The notes below the pieces were generated by a model. It was not told where the DNA came from. It saw only the letters and a list, made by a program, of their open reading frames with translations, and did not search any database. Of a stretch of DNA of 64,000 nt, positions 52,683-61,636 are shown one piece after another. Source of the DNA: Gammaproteobacteria bacterium (GTDB lineage Bacteria; Pseudomonadota; Gammaproteobacteria; Steroidobacterales; Rariloculaceae); assembly GCA_017577365.1 (NCBI GenBank), contig PKRJ01000013.1, positions 7,095 to 71,094 on the forward strand, in the 5' to 3' direction. Position numbers and translations under genes: made by a program. Position 1 is the first letter of the stretch. Each line of letters opens with the position of its first letter.

Positions 52683-53882
52683 ATGCCTGAGCTTGACGTC
52701 CGTTCGCCTGCGCTCTCCACGCTCGCTTGCGTGGGCGCGCTCGCGACGATCCTCGCGAGCACCGCGGTCGCACAGACCACGGGCGGTCCGGAGCCGACGA
52801 TCCGTCCCGCTCTCGACGGCATCTTCGAGGCGTTCGAGACCTACCCGCTGGTCGGTATCGGCGAAGTGCATCAGGTCGCCCAGATTCTCGATTTCTACCG
52901 GGATATCGTCCAAGACCCGCGCTTCGCGCAGGAAGTGGGCAACGTGGTCGTCGAGTTCGGAGGCGCGGCGTATCAGGACGTCATCGACCGCTATGTCGCC
53001 GGCGAGACGGTTCCCTATGCCGAGCTGCGCAAGGTCTGGACCGAGACCGTCGGTTGGGTGCCGGCCGTTCCGAGCGAAGGCTACGCCCGCTTCTTCGGTT
53101 ACGTGCGCCAGACGAATCTCGGGCTGCCGCCCGAGCAGCGCATCAAAGTCTGGCTCGGCGAGCCGCCGATCGATTGGTCCGAGATCGACACGACGGAAGA
53201 GTATCGCGCGATCGCCGCGACGCGCGACAGCCATGCCGCCGGGGTCATCCTGCACAACATCCTGGCCGAGAATCGCAAGGCGCTCGTGATCTACGGCGGA
53301 GGGCACTTGGAGCGGACCGATCAGTGGGAGCGGGAGGCGAGCGCGCTGATCGCCGAGGCGGATCCGGGCGGTCCGATGTCGCAGGGGCCGAGCGCCACGC
53401 TGCGCGATCTCGTCGAGGCAGAGTACCCGGGCAGCTTCTTCGTCGCGATGTCTTATCGCGGCTTCAGGGACGAGGAGTGCACGCGCCGTTTCGAGGAGCG
53501 GTTCGCCGAGTGGCCGATGCCGGCATTGGCCGTATCGGTGCGCGGCACGACCCTGGAGGACGCGATGCGCGCGTGCCTCAGGCCGTTCGATGCGAGCCAG
53601 ATGCGCTTTCCGCCTTCGATCCCCGAGGACATTCAGGAGCGCGTGCGCGCGATACTGACTGAGAACGTCGACCGCGACCGGCCGCTGCTCGCCGACTCCG
53701 TGATCTTCTACGCCCCGGCCGCCGAGCTCACCGTCGCATCGCAGTTCATCGAATTCTCGCTCGATGAAGAATGGCGGGCCGAGCTCGAGCGAAGGAACAT
53801 GCTGATCACCGGACGGCCGCTCGGACCGCAGCTCGGGAACGGCTCTCCGGCTTCCCCGGTCCCGTACGGCGGAAGGGACTGA
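52683..53882 (+). CDS. Exported ChaN/EreA-like protein
   Basis: 399 aa. ATG 52683 with GGGAGG 8 nt upstream. Signal peptide cut after AVAQ (~34). The core has GIGEVHQVAQILDFYRDIVQ and VVVEFGGAAYQDVID, then ALVIYGGGHLER: a beta-strand-Glu-His / Glu / His pattern as in ChaN heme-binding or erythromycin-esterase-like folds. I am not able to decide between these. Periplasmic location is expected. The preceding 261 bp (52422-52682) hold no gene. Confidence 0.5.
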   Translation: MPELDVRSPALSTLACVGALATILASTAVAQTTGGPEPTIRPALDGIFEAFETYPLVGIGEVHQVAQILDFYRDIVQDPRFAQEVGNVVVEFGGAAYQDVIDRYVAGETVPYAELRKVWTETVGWVPAVPSEGYARFFGYVRQTNLGLPPEQRIKVWLGEPPIDWSEIDTTEEYRAIAATRDSHAAGVILHNILAENRKALVIYGGGHLERTDQWEREASALIAEADPGGPMSQGPSATLRDLVEAEYPGSFFVAMSYRGFRDEECTRRFEERFAEWPMPALAVSVRGTTLEDAMRACLRPFDASQMRFPPSIPEDIQERVRAILTENVDRDRPLLADSVIFYAPAAELTVASQFIEFSLDEEWRAELERRNMLITGRPLGPQLGNGSPASPVPYGGRD

Positions 53883-54015
53883 CGGAGGACTCTGATACGG
53901 GCTCGTCCCCCTGACTTGCGCGTCAGAGGGCGTCGTATCGTTCTCGGCCAGTGTCGAAACTCGCTATCCCCGTTCGTCTAGTGACGGACAGCGAACGAGC
54001 AAGGCGGAGGACGAT

Positions 54016-54453
54016 ATGGAAAAGCTGGTCCTCGAGAAATCCATCGTTATCGACGCACCCACGGCGACGGTCTGGAGCGTCGTCACCACACCCGACGCGA
54101 TGAAGCGTTGGATGCTCGTGGTGCCGGAGTTCGAGAGCGACAGGCCGCTGACGCTAGGGAGCCCGCTCCAGTGGAAGGACGAGCAAGGCGAAACCTATCT
54201 CACCGGGACGGTCGTCGAGCTCGAGCCGCCGCGTAAGCTCGTGCTCGAGCTGCAAGACATCAGCTGGACGAGAGAACCAGCACGAGGCGGCGTAACGTAT
54301 GCGCTGACCCTCGTCCCGAGAGAGAAGGGAACGGAGCTTCAGCTCGTATTCGGCGATTTGGCCATCGACCGGGAAGGGAAGCGGTGGTTCGATGCCTTCA
54401 ACGAGGCTCGAGAGCTCGATCTAATCAAGAGCTTGGCGGAGGGGCGGTTGTGA
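54016..54453 (+). CDS. SRPBCC/AHSA1-like protein
   Basis: 145 aa START-like (Bet v1) fold: LEKSIVIDAPTATVWSVVTT at the N-terminus, GTVVELEPPRKLVLELQDIS in the middle and a long C-terminal helix. Binds small hydrophobic ligands or acts as an Hsp90 co-chaperone homologue; the ligand is unknown. Stand-alone gene with slightly lower GC than its neighbours. Confidence 0.85.
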   Translation: MEKLVLEKSIVIDAPTATVWSVVTTPDAMKRWMLVVPEFESDRPLTLGSPLQWKDEQGETYLTGTVVELEPPRKLVLELQDISWTREPARGGVTYALTLVPREKGTELQLVFGDLAIDREGKRWFDAFNEARELDLIKSLAEGRL

Positions 54454-54698
54454 GCGGCGTTCCGTCGAAGGAATGGGAAGCCTTAACCCATGCGTGGCAC
54501 TAGCTGGTGCCTCAAACGTCTCCTCTCGTGAGGGAGGCATGGGCCGTGCGCCGAGAAGTGACCGCACCTATGTACGCATTAACTCATCACAGAACGTACT
54601 ATGAGCAGAGTTTCTTCAATCTCGGCGTTCAAGAGGATCGTTTCGTGCGGCCGGATAGCGGAGCGGCGACGCTGTTGTTGGGATCCGAGAAGGTTAGG
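54454..54698. other. Intergenic stretch with possible gene remnant
   Basis: The stretch is noticeably less GC-rich than its surroundings. A plus-strand frame (54571-54707) reads MYALTHHRTYYEQSFFNLGV and on to VRPDSGAATLLLGSEKVRL. It looks protein-like but is short, lacks a good ribosome site and runs into the end of the convergent MFS gene, so it may be a truncated remnant. A GGCAC-TAGCTG-GTGCC hairpin (54496-54511) could be a terminator. Confidence 0.35.
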
Positions 54699-56006
54699 TT
54701 AGCCTGAAGATGCGGCCCCGGCCGTCAATGGTATGCGACGCCGCGCTCGATAGACCAAGGCGAGCTGTGCTGCCAGCGTCAGCAGCGCCGCAGTGCTCAG
54801 GTAGTAACCGACCGACGCGATGCCGTATCCGGACGCGAGGTACGTCGCGATATACGGCGCAAGCGACCCGCCGAATATTCCCGCGAGGTTGAACGTCACC
54901 GATGCGCCCGTGTAGCGGACGGCGGTCGGGAAGAGCTCGGCGAGCGCCGCGCCGAGCGGTCCGTAAGTGAGCCCCATGATCGCGAGGCCGAGCGCGAGGA
55001 ACGCGGTCGTTTGCACGGCGTTCCCCGAGCTGAAGAGCGGCGCGAACACGAGACCGAAGACGACGACCGTCACGCTCGCGAACATAAGCACCGGCTGACG
55101 CCCAAAGCGGTCCGCGGCGATAGCCGAAAGCGGAATGGTCAGCGCGAAGAACAGCACGCCGATCAGCTGCAGCGACAAGAACTCCTGTCGCGAGTAGCCG
55201 AGCGCGCTCGTGCCCCAGCTCAGCGTGAACACGGTCATCAGATAAAAGACGACGAACGTCGTGATCGCCGAAATGGTCGCGAGCGCAAGCGTGCCGGGAT
55301 GCTCTCGGGCGACCGTGAAGATCGGTACCCGCACGCGTTCGTTACGTTCGAGGGCTTGTTGGAACGCCGGCGTCTCGGTGAGCTGCAGGCGAATCCATAG
55401 GCCGAGGGCGACGAGGATCGCGCTCGCCAGGAACGGAATGCGCCATCCCCATGCCATGAAGTCCTCGTCGCTCAGCGCCGTCGCGAGCACCATGAAGACT
55501 CCGGTCGAGAGCACGAAGCCGAGCGGCGCCCCGAGCTGCGGGAACATGCCGTACCAGCTCTCCTTGCCGCGCGGCGCGTTCTCCGTCGCGAGCAGCACGG
55601 CCCCGCCCCATTCGCCGCCCAGCCCCAGCCCCTGGCCGAGGCGGCAGAGCGCGAGCAACGCGGGCGCCGCGATCCCGATGCTTGCGTAGGTCGGAAGCAG
55701 GCCGATCACGACGGTCGAGATGCCCATCGTGAGCAGCGCCGCCACGAGCGTGGCCTTGCGTCCGATCCGGTCCCCGAAATGGCCGAACAGCGCCGAGCCG
55801 ACGGGCCGCGCGAAAAAGGCGAGCGCAAACGTGGCGAGAGACTGCAGCGTGGCCGTCGTCGGGTTGCCCGCGGGGAAGAACAGCTGCGGGAAGACGAGCA
55901 CGGCGGCCGTGCCGTAGATATAGAAGTCGAAGAATTCGATCGTCGTGCCGGCGAGGCTCGCGATGAGAACGCGGCTTTTCGTCATGTCCTTCGTGCTGTT
56001 TGCCAA
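54699..56006 (-). CDS. MFS transporter, metabolite:H+ symporter (MHS) family
   Basis: 435 aa, twelve helices. Starts LIASLAGTTIEFFDFYIYGT, the MHS (ShiA/ProP/KgtP) entry signature; FGHFGDRIGRKATLVAALLT is the MFS motif between helices 2 and 3; GLGLGGEWGGAVLLATENAP is the MHS helix-4 motif. Imports an organic acid or betaine with protons. A GTAGG/CCTAC inverted repeat (56021-56036) 15 bp upstream could be an operator. Confidence 0.92.
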   Translation of the reverse strand: MANSTKDMTKSRVLIASLAGTTIEFFDFYIYGTAAVLVFPQLFFPAGNPTTATLQSLATFALAFFARPVGSALFGHFGDRIGRKATLVAALLTMGISTVVIGLLPTYASIGIAAPALLALCRLGQGLGLGGEWGGAVLLATENAPRGKESWYGMFPQLGAPLGFVLSTGVFMVLATALSDEDFMAWGWRIPFLASAILVALGLWIRLQLTETPAFQQALERNERVRVPIFTVAREHPGTLALATISAITTFVVFYLMTVFTLSWGTSALGYSRQEFLSLQLIGVLFFALTIPLSAIAADRFGRQPVLMFASVTVVVFGLVFAPLFSSGNAVQTTAFLALGLAIMGLTYGPLGAALAELFPTAVRYTGASVTFNLAGIFGGSLAPYIATYLASGYGIASVGYYLSTAALLTLAAQLALVYRARRRIPLTAGAASSG

Positions 56007-56503
56007 CGCGCCGATGGCCGGTAGGTCTGGGCCTACGGGAGACGCGGCTCAAGTGCAGTAGACTCGTTCGGGCGGCGGGTAGTATTGAGGAACGGTTTTC
56101 GAGCCGCAAGGCCGGAAGGCCGGCCTCGTTGATCGAGGTGAGAGAAGAGAGCATCGTTCATCCGAGTTGTCAGGAGCGGGCTGACACATAGGCCGCATCG
56201 AGCACTGGACAGCAGCTCACACTGAATGCGCGGATCGTCACAGGAGGCGTCATCGCCTCGAGCGCCAGTGACGGTCCTTGTCTAGCGGCACGAGCAGTAT
56301 GCGACGACTCGACCGACGCGGAAGCTATTTCTGCGCGCGCCTCTGGCATGCGTCGCCGCTGGCTCGCCGAGGCTATAACCGAACGGACTTTTCAGAAGCT
56401 CCTGGAAGCGAGATAGTATTCGCGAGCGGTGAACGCTGCCGCGGCACTCCCCGGACCAAACGTTCGAGTCGTCGGTCGGCGGCGCTACGTCCAGAGGTGA
56501 GCC
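56007..56503. other. 497-bp intergenic region
   Basis: Divergent spacer between the MFS gene and the VOC-family gene. Apart from the inverted repeat at 56021-56036 and a small GGCG/CGCC hairpin near 56243-56260, I see no gene or RNA. Confidence 0.5.
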
Positions 56504-56872
56504 ATGGTATTCAAGGTAACTAGAACGCAGCACGTATTGGCGGTGGACGATTTCGACGCCGAGGTCGCCTATTTCGTCGAGGAGCTCGGCTTCACCGAGT
56601 ACAACCGCGTCGACGGCTGGTCTTTTCTGCATCTCGGAGATTTCTGGCTCATGGTCGGCGATTGCCGAGGCGAGAAGCCCGCGCGGGAGACGGGCAATCA
56701 TTCATGGTTCGCCTACGTCAACTGCGAGGGCATCGATGAGCTCTACTCGCGATATCGTGCGCGCCGGGTGCTCATCAAGGAGCCAATCGCGGACAAGCCA
56801 TGGGGAATGCGCGAGTTTCTCGTGGAGACGCCGGAAGGACACCGCATCAAGTTCGGCCAGGCGCTGCATTGA
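56504..56872 (+). CDS. VOC-family (glyoxalase/dioxygenase fold) protein
   Basis: 122 aa, two beta-alpha-beta-beta-beta modules: TQHVLAVDDFDAEVAYFVEE and LVETPEGHRIKFGQALH. The metal-ligand pattern (His in the first strand, Glu/His later) is partly kept. Members include glyoxalase, bleomycin-resistance and fosfomycin-resistance proteins; the substrate is not determinable. An AGAGGTGAG ribosome site precedes the ATG. Confidence 0.85.
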   Translation: MVFKVTRTQHVLAVDDFDAEVAYFVEELGFTEYNRVDGWSFLHLGDFWLMVGDCRGEKPARETGNHSWFAYVNCEGIDELYSRYRARRVLIKEPIADKPWGMREFLVETPEGHRIKFGQALH

Positions 56873-56930
56873 AGCGCTTCACCTCGAACGGCGACTGCAT
56901 CGTTAGAGAGGCCCATCCGCGGCGAGAGTA

Positions 56931-57155
56931 CTCTGGACGGACGCAGGCCGTCGGCTCGTGCACGATCGCTATCGATCGATGCTCGCCGATTGGCCCGTTT
57001 CGCACGAAGAGATCCGCGTGCCGACGTCCCAGGGCGAAACGTTCGTGCTCGCGTGCGGTCGATCGGATGCCCCGCCTGTCGTGCTGTTCCATGGCGGAAT
57101 GACCACGTCGCTCATGTGAGCCCGCAGCGCCAAGGCGTGGTCGGAGCACTTTCGA
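56931..57155 (+). pseudogene. Alpha/beta hydrolase remnant with nonsense mutation
   Basis: One frame reads VHDRYRSMLADWPVSHEEIR, then the hydrolase oxyanion block VVLFHGGMTTSLM and a TGA (57117-57119) where the family has Trp. After that stop the same frame continues ARSAKAWSEHFR, which is the next conserved part of the family. Similarity then vanishes. No start or C-terminal half with the catalytic triad is present, so this is a decayed N-terminal fragment. Confidence 0.75.
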
Positions 57156-57341
57156 GGCGCCGACCGGAGCGCCCGCGTTCGCTCGATTTCAGCGCAGCGC
57201 CCGTGCCCGATGCACCGAATTACGGCAGGGGCTGTCGGTCGCCCCGTTCTATATGCCGCGATCTCCGAGGAAATCGCGCGAGGCACGCTTCTTGCTCCGT
57301 CCGACGCAACCATTCCGTACCCGGAGCGAACGACGCCCAGC

Positions 57342-58109
57342 ATGAACGAGATCGCGACCACGGCCGCCCCATACGACGGCCTCGTCGAGGATCGCGTCGA
57401 TTGCGATGCGATCCAGAAGGCGTTCCTCGAGAAGCTGTTTTACGTGCAGGGCAAGTTCCCGAAGCTCGCGACGCTGAAGGACTACTACCTCGCGCTCGCC
57501 TATACCGTTCGCGATCTGATGCTGCGCCGCTGGGTCAGCACGGCGGCGACGTACACGGCGACGCGCGCGCGTACCGTCGCGTACTTCTCGGCCGAATATC
57601 TGCTCGGCCCCCAGCTCGGCAACAACCTGATCAACCTCGGCATCTACGATCAGGTGAAACACGCGATCGAGGACCTGGGGCTCGACTTCGACCGGCTGCT
57701 CGCCGAGGAGCCGGAGCCCGGGCTCGGCAATGGCGGCCTCGGACGGCTCGCCGCGTGCTTCATCGATTCGCTCGCGACGCTCGAGATTCCGACGCTCGCG
57801 TACGGCATACGCTACGAGTTCGGCATCTTCCAGCAGGAGATCGTCGACGGCTGGCAGGTCGAGCGCACCGACAAGTGGCTCACGTTCGGCAATCCTTGGG
57901 AGATCGCGCGCCCGGAGTGGGCGGCAGCGGTGAAGCTCGGCGGCCACACGGAGCGCTACGTCGATGACCTCGGCCGCACACGCGTCCGCTGGGTCGCCGA
58001 CACGATCGTGAACGGCGTGCCCTACGACATGCCGATCCTCGGCTACCGGAACAACACGGCGAACACGTTGCGCCTGTGGCAGGCGCAGGCGCCCGAGTCG
58101 TTCGATTTA
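57342..58109 (+). pseudogene. glgP: Glycogen phosphorylase, N-terminal part only, cut by the IS element
   Basis: About 256 codons from ATG 57342 match the start of glycogen/starch phosphorylase: FYVQGKFPKLATLKDYYLAL, VAYFSAEYLLGPQLGNNLIN, EEPEPGLGNGGLGRLAACFI, YGIRYEFGIFQQEIVDGWQV and NTLRLWQAQAPESFDL. The normal enzyme is ~800-830 aa; the PLP domain is absent. The frame runs into the IS left end and stops at 58142. The missing part is not found on the far side of the element, so this is a deletion, not a simple insertion. Confidence 0.9.
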
Positions 58110-58136
58110 GAAGTGGCCCCCGATTTTCGGACAGTG
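58110..58136. repeat. IS3 left inverted repeat
   Basis: Begins GAAGTGGCCCCCG and ends GGACAGTG. It pairs with 59348-59374 (21 of 27 positions). The exact outer base is uncertain by 1-3 nt. Confidence 0.8.
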
Positions 58137-58178
58137 TTGTAAGGTGGGATCTGCCTTGATCAGGAACCCTTACGAACG

Positions 58179-58460
58179 ATGGCTAAAAGAAGAAACTTTT
58201 CCCCGGAGTTTAAGGCAAAGGTAGCGCTGGCGGCGATCCGCGGCGACGGGACGGTGGCTGAACTCGCCGCTCGATACAAGGTACACCCGAACATGATCGC
58301 CAAGTGGAAGCGTGAGGCGCTGGACGGGATGAAGGAGACGTTCAGCAGCGGCAAGGGCCAGGGGCAGCGCAATCACGAGGAGGAGATCAAGCGGCTCCAG
58401 GCGAAGGTCGGCGAGCTCGTCATCGAGCGGGATTTTTTAGCCAAAGCCTTCGATCGATGA
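58179..58460 (+). CDS. IS3 transposase OrfA
   Basis: 93 aa HTH protein: NFSPEFKAKVALAAIRGDGT, ELAARYKVHPNMIAKWKREA, then a leucine-zipper-like EEEIKRLQAKVGELVIERDF. Binds the IS ends. Ends four bases into orfB. Confidence 0.95.
   Translation: MAKRRNFSPEFKAKVALAAIRGDGTVAELAARYKVHPNMIAKWKREALDGMKETFSSGKGQGQRNHEEEIKRLQAKVGELVIERDFLAKAFDR
58433..58439 (+). other. Programmed -1 frameshift site
   Basis: T-TTT-TTA in the orfA frame (after GA of codon GAT), a canonical slippery heptamer. The -1 frame is open from here into orfB, so an OrfAB fusion transposase is predicted. Confidence 0.8.
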
Positions 58461-59311
58461 GCGTGGATCGAAGGCGAGCGATGATCGAGCCGGAACACGC
58501 CCGGCTCAGCATCGTGCGACAGTGCGAGCTCGTGGGCATCAGTCGGTCGAGCTGGTACTACCGCCCCTGTGGGGAGAGCGATCTAAACCTGCGCCTGATG
58601 CGTGAGATCGATGAGCAGTACCTCATCACGCCCTGGTACGGCTCGAGGCAGATGGCGAGGCATCTGCGGCGGCTCGGCTATGACGTGGGGCGCAAGCGCG
58701 TTCGCAGGCTCATGCGCCTGATGGGCCTGCGCGCCTTGGCGCCGCAGCCTGGCACGTCGCGACCGGCGCCGCTGCACAAGGTCTATCCGTATCTGCTGCG
58801 GGACATTGCGGTGGAGCGGCCGAATCAAGCGTGGTGCGCTGATATCACGTATCTCCCGATGGAGCAGGGCTTCTTGTACCTGATCGCAATCATGGACTGG
58901 CACTCGCGCAAAGTGCTCTCCTGGCGTCTCTCGACCACGCAGGATACGGCGTTCTGCATCGAGGCACTAGAAGAGGCGCTCGAGCGCTACGGATGCCCTG
59001 AAATCTTCAACACCGATCAAGGCAGCCAGTTCACCAGCAGCGAGTGGACCGGCGTACTGAAGTCGAACGGCATCCAGATCTCGATGGATGGCAAGGGGCA
59101 ATGGATGGACAACGTGTTCGTCGAGCGGCTGTGGCGCTCGCTCAAGTACGAATGCGTTTACCTGAATGCGTTTCGGAACTTCAAGGAGGCAAGAAAGCAG
59201 ATCGGCGACTGGATGGAGTATTACAACGACCGAAGACCGCATTCCGCGCTTGACGATCTCACGCCGAGCGAGTTCTATGCTGGGATTCGGTCTCTGTCTT
59301 TGGCAGCATAA
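58457..59311 (+). CDS. IS3 transposase OrfB (DDE integrase core)
   Basis: 284 aa. N-terminal HTH_21 part (YGSRQMARHLRRLGYDVGRK), then the rve integrase core with catalytic Asp in ADITYLPMEQGFLY, Asp in IFNTDQGSQFTSSEW and Glu in NVFVERLWRSLKYE (DDE). C-terminal YYNDRRPHSALDDLTPSEFY is the IS3 signature. The ATG overlaps the orfA stop, but the active form is likely the frameshift fusion. Confidence 0.96.
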   Translation: MSVDRRRAMIEPEHARLSIVRQCELVGISRSSWYYRPCGESDLNLRLMREIDEQYLITPWYGSRQMARHLRRLGYDVGRKRVRRLMRLMGLRALAPQPGTSRPAPLHKVYPYLLRDIAVERPNQAWCADITYLPMEQGFLYLIAIMDWHSRKVLSWRLSTTQDTAFCIEALEEALERYGCPEIFNTDQGSQFTSSEWTGVLKSNGIQISMDGKGQWMDNVFVERLWRSLKYECVYLNAFRNFKEARKQIGDWMEYYNDRRPHSALDDLTPSEFYAGIRSLSLAA

Positions 59312-59347
59312 CGTTGGCTCGCAGATTCCACCTCACGTCTGCTGCCG

Positions 59348-59374
59348 CACTGTCCAACGAATGGGGTCCACTTC
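59348..59374. repeat. IS3 right inverted repeat
   Basis: Reads CACTGTCC inward and GGTCCACTTC at the outer end, the inverted counterpart of the left end. Confidence 0.8.
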
Positions 59375-59376
59375 CG

Positions 59377-59508
59377 TACGAGCGTCTCGATGAAGCCGGG
59401 CGCCGCAGATTGAAGGCGGACGTCGACGCCTATCATGAGGAATTCCGGACGCCGGCTGGACTGCACATCAGGCGGGAATACTTGATCGCGGTCGGTGAGC
59501 GGCGGTAG
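59377..59508 (+). pseudogene. C-terminal fragment of a methyltransferase-like gene
   Basis: The frame leaving the IS reads YERLDEAGRRRLKADVDAYH, then EEFRTPAGLHIRREYLIAVG and a stop. The pattern matches the end of class-I SAM methyltransferases (a closing helix then a strand ending in IAVG). It has no start of its own and is unrelated to glgP. Confidence 0.55.
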
Positions 59509-59571
59509 AAGACGTCCGCTCACCAGCCGTTGTGAACGAAGGGAATCGCAGGGAGCGCGCAGCGCGTCGCG

Positions 59572-61530
59572 TCAATCGAGCAGTCGGCCCTGCGGACGCC
59601 CCATCCCTTGCTCGCAGGTGCCCGGCGAGTCCGCCACGCGCGGCAAAGAAGGCGCCGTGTCACCACTCCTCACTCCGGTCGCTGCCTGCCTGAAGTACTC
59701 GTTCGTCTCTGCATCCGTACAGAAGACAAAGCACCCCTTCAGTCCCCGCGTCATCAGCGTTCGGTCCGTATTCTTGATGATACGATCCACCGCTGCCTTG
59801 GCGGCTTGCGGGTCCGTCTGCAGCATCTTCTTGAAGCCGTGAACCGAGCGATCTTGGCGCGAGCGCTTCGTCGCGTCCGTGATCACGTGTCCGTTGCGAA
59901 CGACGAGATCCGGTCCGATGATCACGCCTACATACTCGAGCTCCAGCCCCTGGCAGGTGTGTATGCATCCGACCTGATCTATCGAACCAGGCTTTACGAG
60001 CCACAGGGGCCCGTCGTCGTCGAGATTCCAGCGCATGGCGAAGCCGTGCTCCGGTATCACGATGTCCTGGACGCTCGGGTCCTTCTTGCTCCTCCAATCC
60101 CAGCAGTACCCTGCGACTAGCCGAGCCTTGTTCGACCGAACGTTTCTCTCCCGGATGAGCTCATAGAGCTCGTTTGGGCTGTCACAAACGCGGAAGTCGT
60201 AATCGATCCCATCGAGCGTCTCGTTCGCCGTGTTCGAGATCCCCAGTGTGTTATCCAGCCAGGCGAGATACCCGTCCGAGCCGTTGCATCGGAACTGGGA
60301 CTCGAGCTTCATCTCGTGAACACGAGCACCCAGCCGCTTGGCCCACGCACGGATCTCGGCCTTCCTGCCGATGTCCCTCAACGTGACGCGCTGATCCTCG
60401 TCGATGAAGAAGATCGAGCATTTCGCCGTGGCGATGATCTCCTTGATCTGGTTCTCGCCGAGATTGCCATAAAGGCCGGACTTCTCGTTCAGCCGGTGTG
60501 CCTCGTCGACGATCAGCGCGTCCATGCTGTTCGGCGGGCTCTCCGTATAAGCGCCGGATCCTTTGAAGAGGTTCGTGATATGCGTCTTCGTGAACCGTCC
60601 GGTCAACTTGCTCTGGAAGACTTCCCTGGGCGCGGCGTTGCGCGTCACATAGTGCGCGAGCATCTCGCGGCGCGTGAGCTCGACGAGCAGATTGATCGCG
60701 ACGACGGACTTTCCGGTGCCCGGGCCGCCTTCGACGATCAGCACCTGCTTGCTGCCCGTGCGCGCCGTCTCCGTGAGATCAAGCGCCGTCTCGTACACGA
60801 TCTTCTGATCGTCGATCAGCTCGAATTCCCTGTTACCCTCGAGCAGCGATACGAGGTGATCGATGAGGCTCTTCGACGGCTTGAGCCTGCCGTGGTCGAT
60901 CCTGTAGAGGATTCGCGAGCGGTCTCCGGAACGGACGTAGCGCCTCAAGAATTCGCCCAGCTGCTGGACGTCCTCCCGGACGAACGCCGGCGCCCGCGTC
61001 GTATGCTCGGCGTAGAAGGGCGCGTTGACGGCAGCATCGGACTTCAGGTTGTGCAGGTACGCGCACGGCCGAAGGCGGATCGACTCCTCCTGGACCGTAT
61101 CGTTGAAATCGCGAATCAGCGCCGCGTAGGTCCACGCCTGATACGAGGGATGCGGGACCTCTCTCCTCGCGCCGTTGATCACGGTCACGACGACGGCATC
61201 CTTCCCGGTCGCCTCGACCTCCGACCATTGCTTGAGCTCGACGATCACCGCGTTCTCGTTTCCGTCGGCATCGCAGCCCGTGAGGATGAAGTCGACGCGC
61301 TTCGAAGTGAGGGGAATCTTGTACTCGATGGCCACACCTGCGTCCTCCGGGATGCCGTAACCCACGAGGACGTTGTTCATGTACTGCATCGAGTTCTTCC
61401 AGGACTCGATCTCCCGCTTGGACGTGGCGTGCCCCAGCCTTCGCTCGAAGGCAGCGAGAATCTTGCCTTCGATGACGTTAGTGAACACGTCTTCGGTAAA
61501 CTGACCGCGTGTGGCGGAGTAGACAATCAC
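59572..61530 (-). CDS. PD-(D/E)XK nuclease-DUF2075 (SF1) helicase fusion
   Basis: 652 aa. N-terminal ~130 residues: conserved Glu ~69, then RVDFIL (Asp ~80) and VIVELKQW (Glu ~98, Lys ~100), a PD-(D/E)XK nuclease core. Helicase domain: Walker A GGPGTGKS (~268-275), Walker B LIVDEAHRL (~339), FFIDEDQRVT (~374), FRCNGSDGYLAWLDNTLG and the C-terminal IHTCQGLELEYVGVIIG motif. This is the DUF2075 / Schlafen-group-3-like helicase class found in defence islands. ATG at 61530. It is next to a DnaQ-BRCT gene on the same strand (106-bp gap), beside an IS and a WYL regulator. It is probably an antiviral or DNA-processing effector; that role is inferred from context. Confidence 0.82.
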   Translation of the reverse strand: MIVYSATRGQFTEDVFTNVIEGKILAAFERRLGHATSKREIESWKNSMQYMNNVLVGYGIPEDAGVAIEYKIPLTSKRVDFILTGCDADGNENAVIVELKQWSEVEATGKDAVVVTVINGARREVPHPSYQAWTYAALIRDFNDTVQEESIRLRPCAYLHNLKSDAAVNAPFYAEHTTRAPAFVREDVQQLGEFLRRYVRSGDRSRILYRIDHGRLKPSKSLIDHLVSLLEGNREFELIDDQKIVYETALDLTETARTGSKQVLIVEGGPGTGKSVVAINLLVELTRREMLAHYVTRNAAPREVFQSKLTGRFTKTHITNLFKGSGAYTESPPNSMDALIVDEAHRLNEKSGLYGNLGENQIKEIIATAKCSIFFIDEDQRVTLRDIGRKAEIRAWAKRLGARVHEMKLESQFRCNGSDGYLAWLDNTLGISNTANETLDGIDYDFRVCDSPNELYELIRERNVRSNKARLVAGYCWDWRSKKDPSVQDIVIPEHGFAMRWNLDDDGPLWLVKPGSIDQVGCIHTCQGLELEYVGVIIGPDLVVRNGHVITDATKRSRQDRSVHGFKKMLQTDPQAAKAAVDRIIKNTDRTLMTRGLKGCFVFCTDAETNEYFRQAATGVRSGDTAPSLPRVADSPGTCEQGMGRPQGRLLD

Positions 61531-61636
61531 TGCTTCGTGTGCAACCGCAGATTTCTCGGGCTCGAATCAGATCAAGATGCGAGAATGAGGTCAACCTTCA
61601 CGGTCACCCTGATCCGTGCCGTAACCTGCCCACCGG

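Larger units (their letters stand above)
58110..59374 (+). mobile_element. IS3-family insertion sequence
   Basis: About 1.27 kb with imperfect terminal inverted repeats (27 nt, 21 matching) and two overlapping frames, orfA (58179-58460) and orfB (58457-59311) in the -1 frame with a canonical slippery heptamer. Both frames are intact, so it may be active. No clear target-site duplication flanks it, and the genes on either side are different truncated genes, which points to recombination between copies or an adjacent deletion. Confidence 0.93.

Noticed and set aside
53883..54015. Promoter or RNA in the 133-bp spacer before the SRPBCC gene
   Set aside because: No consensus element or stable fold seen.
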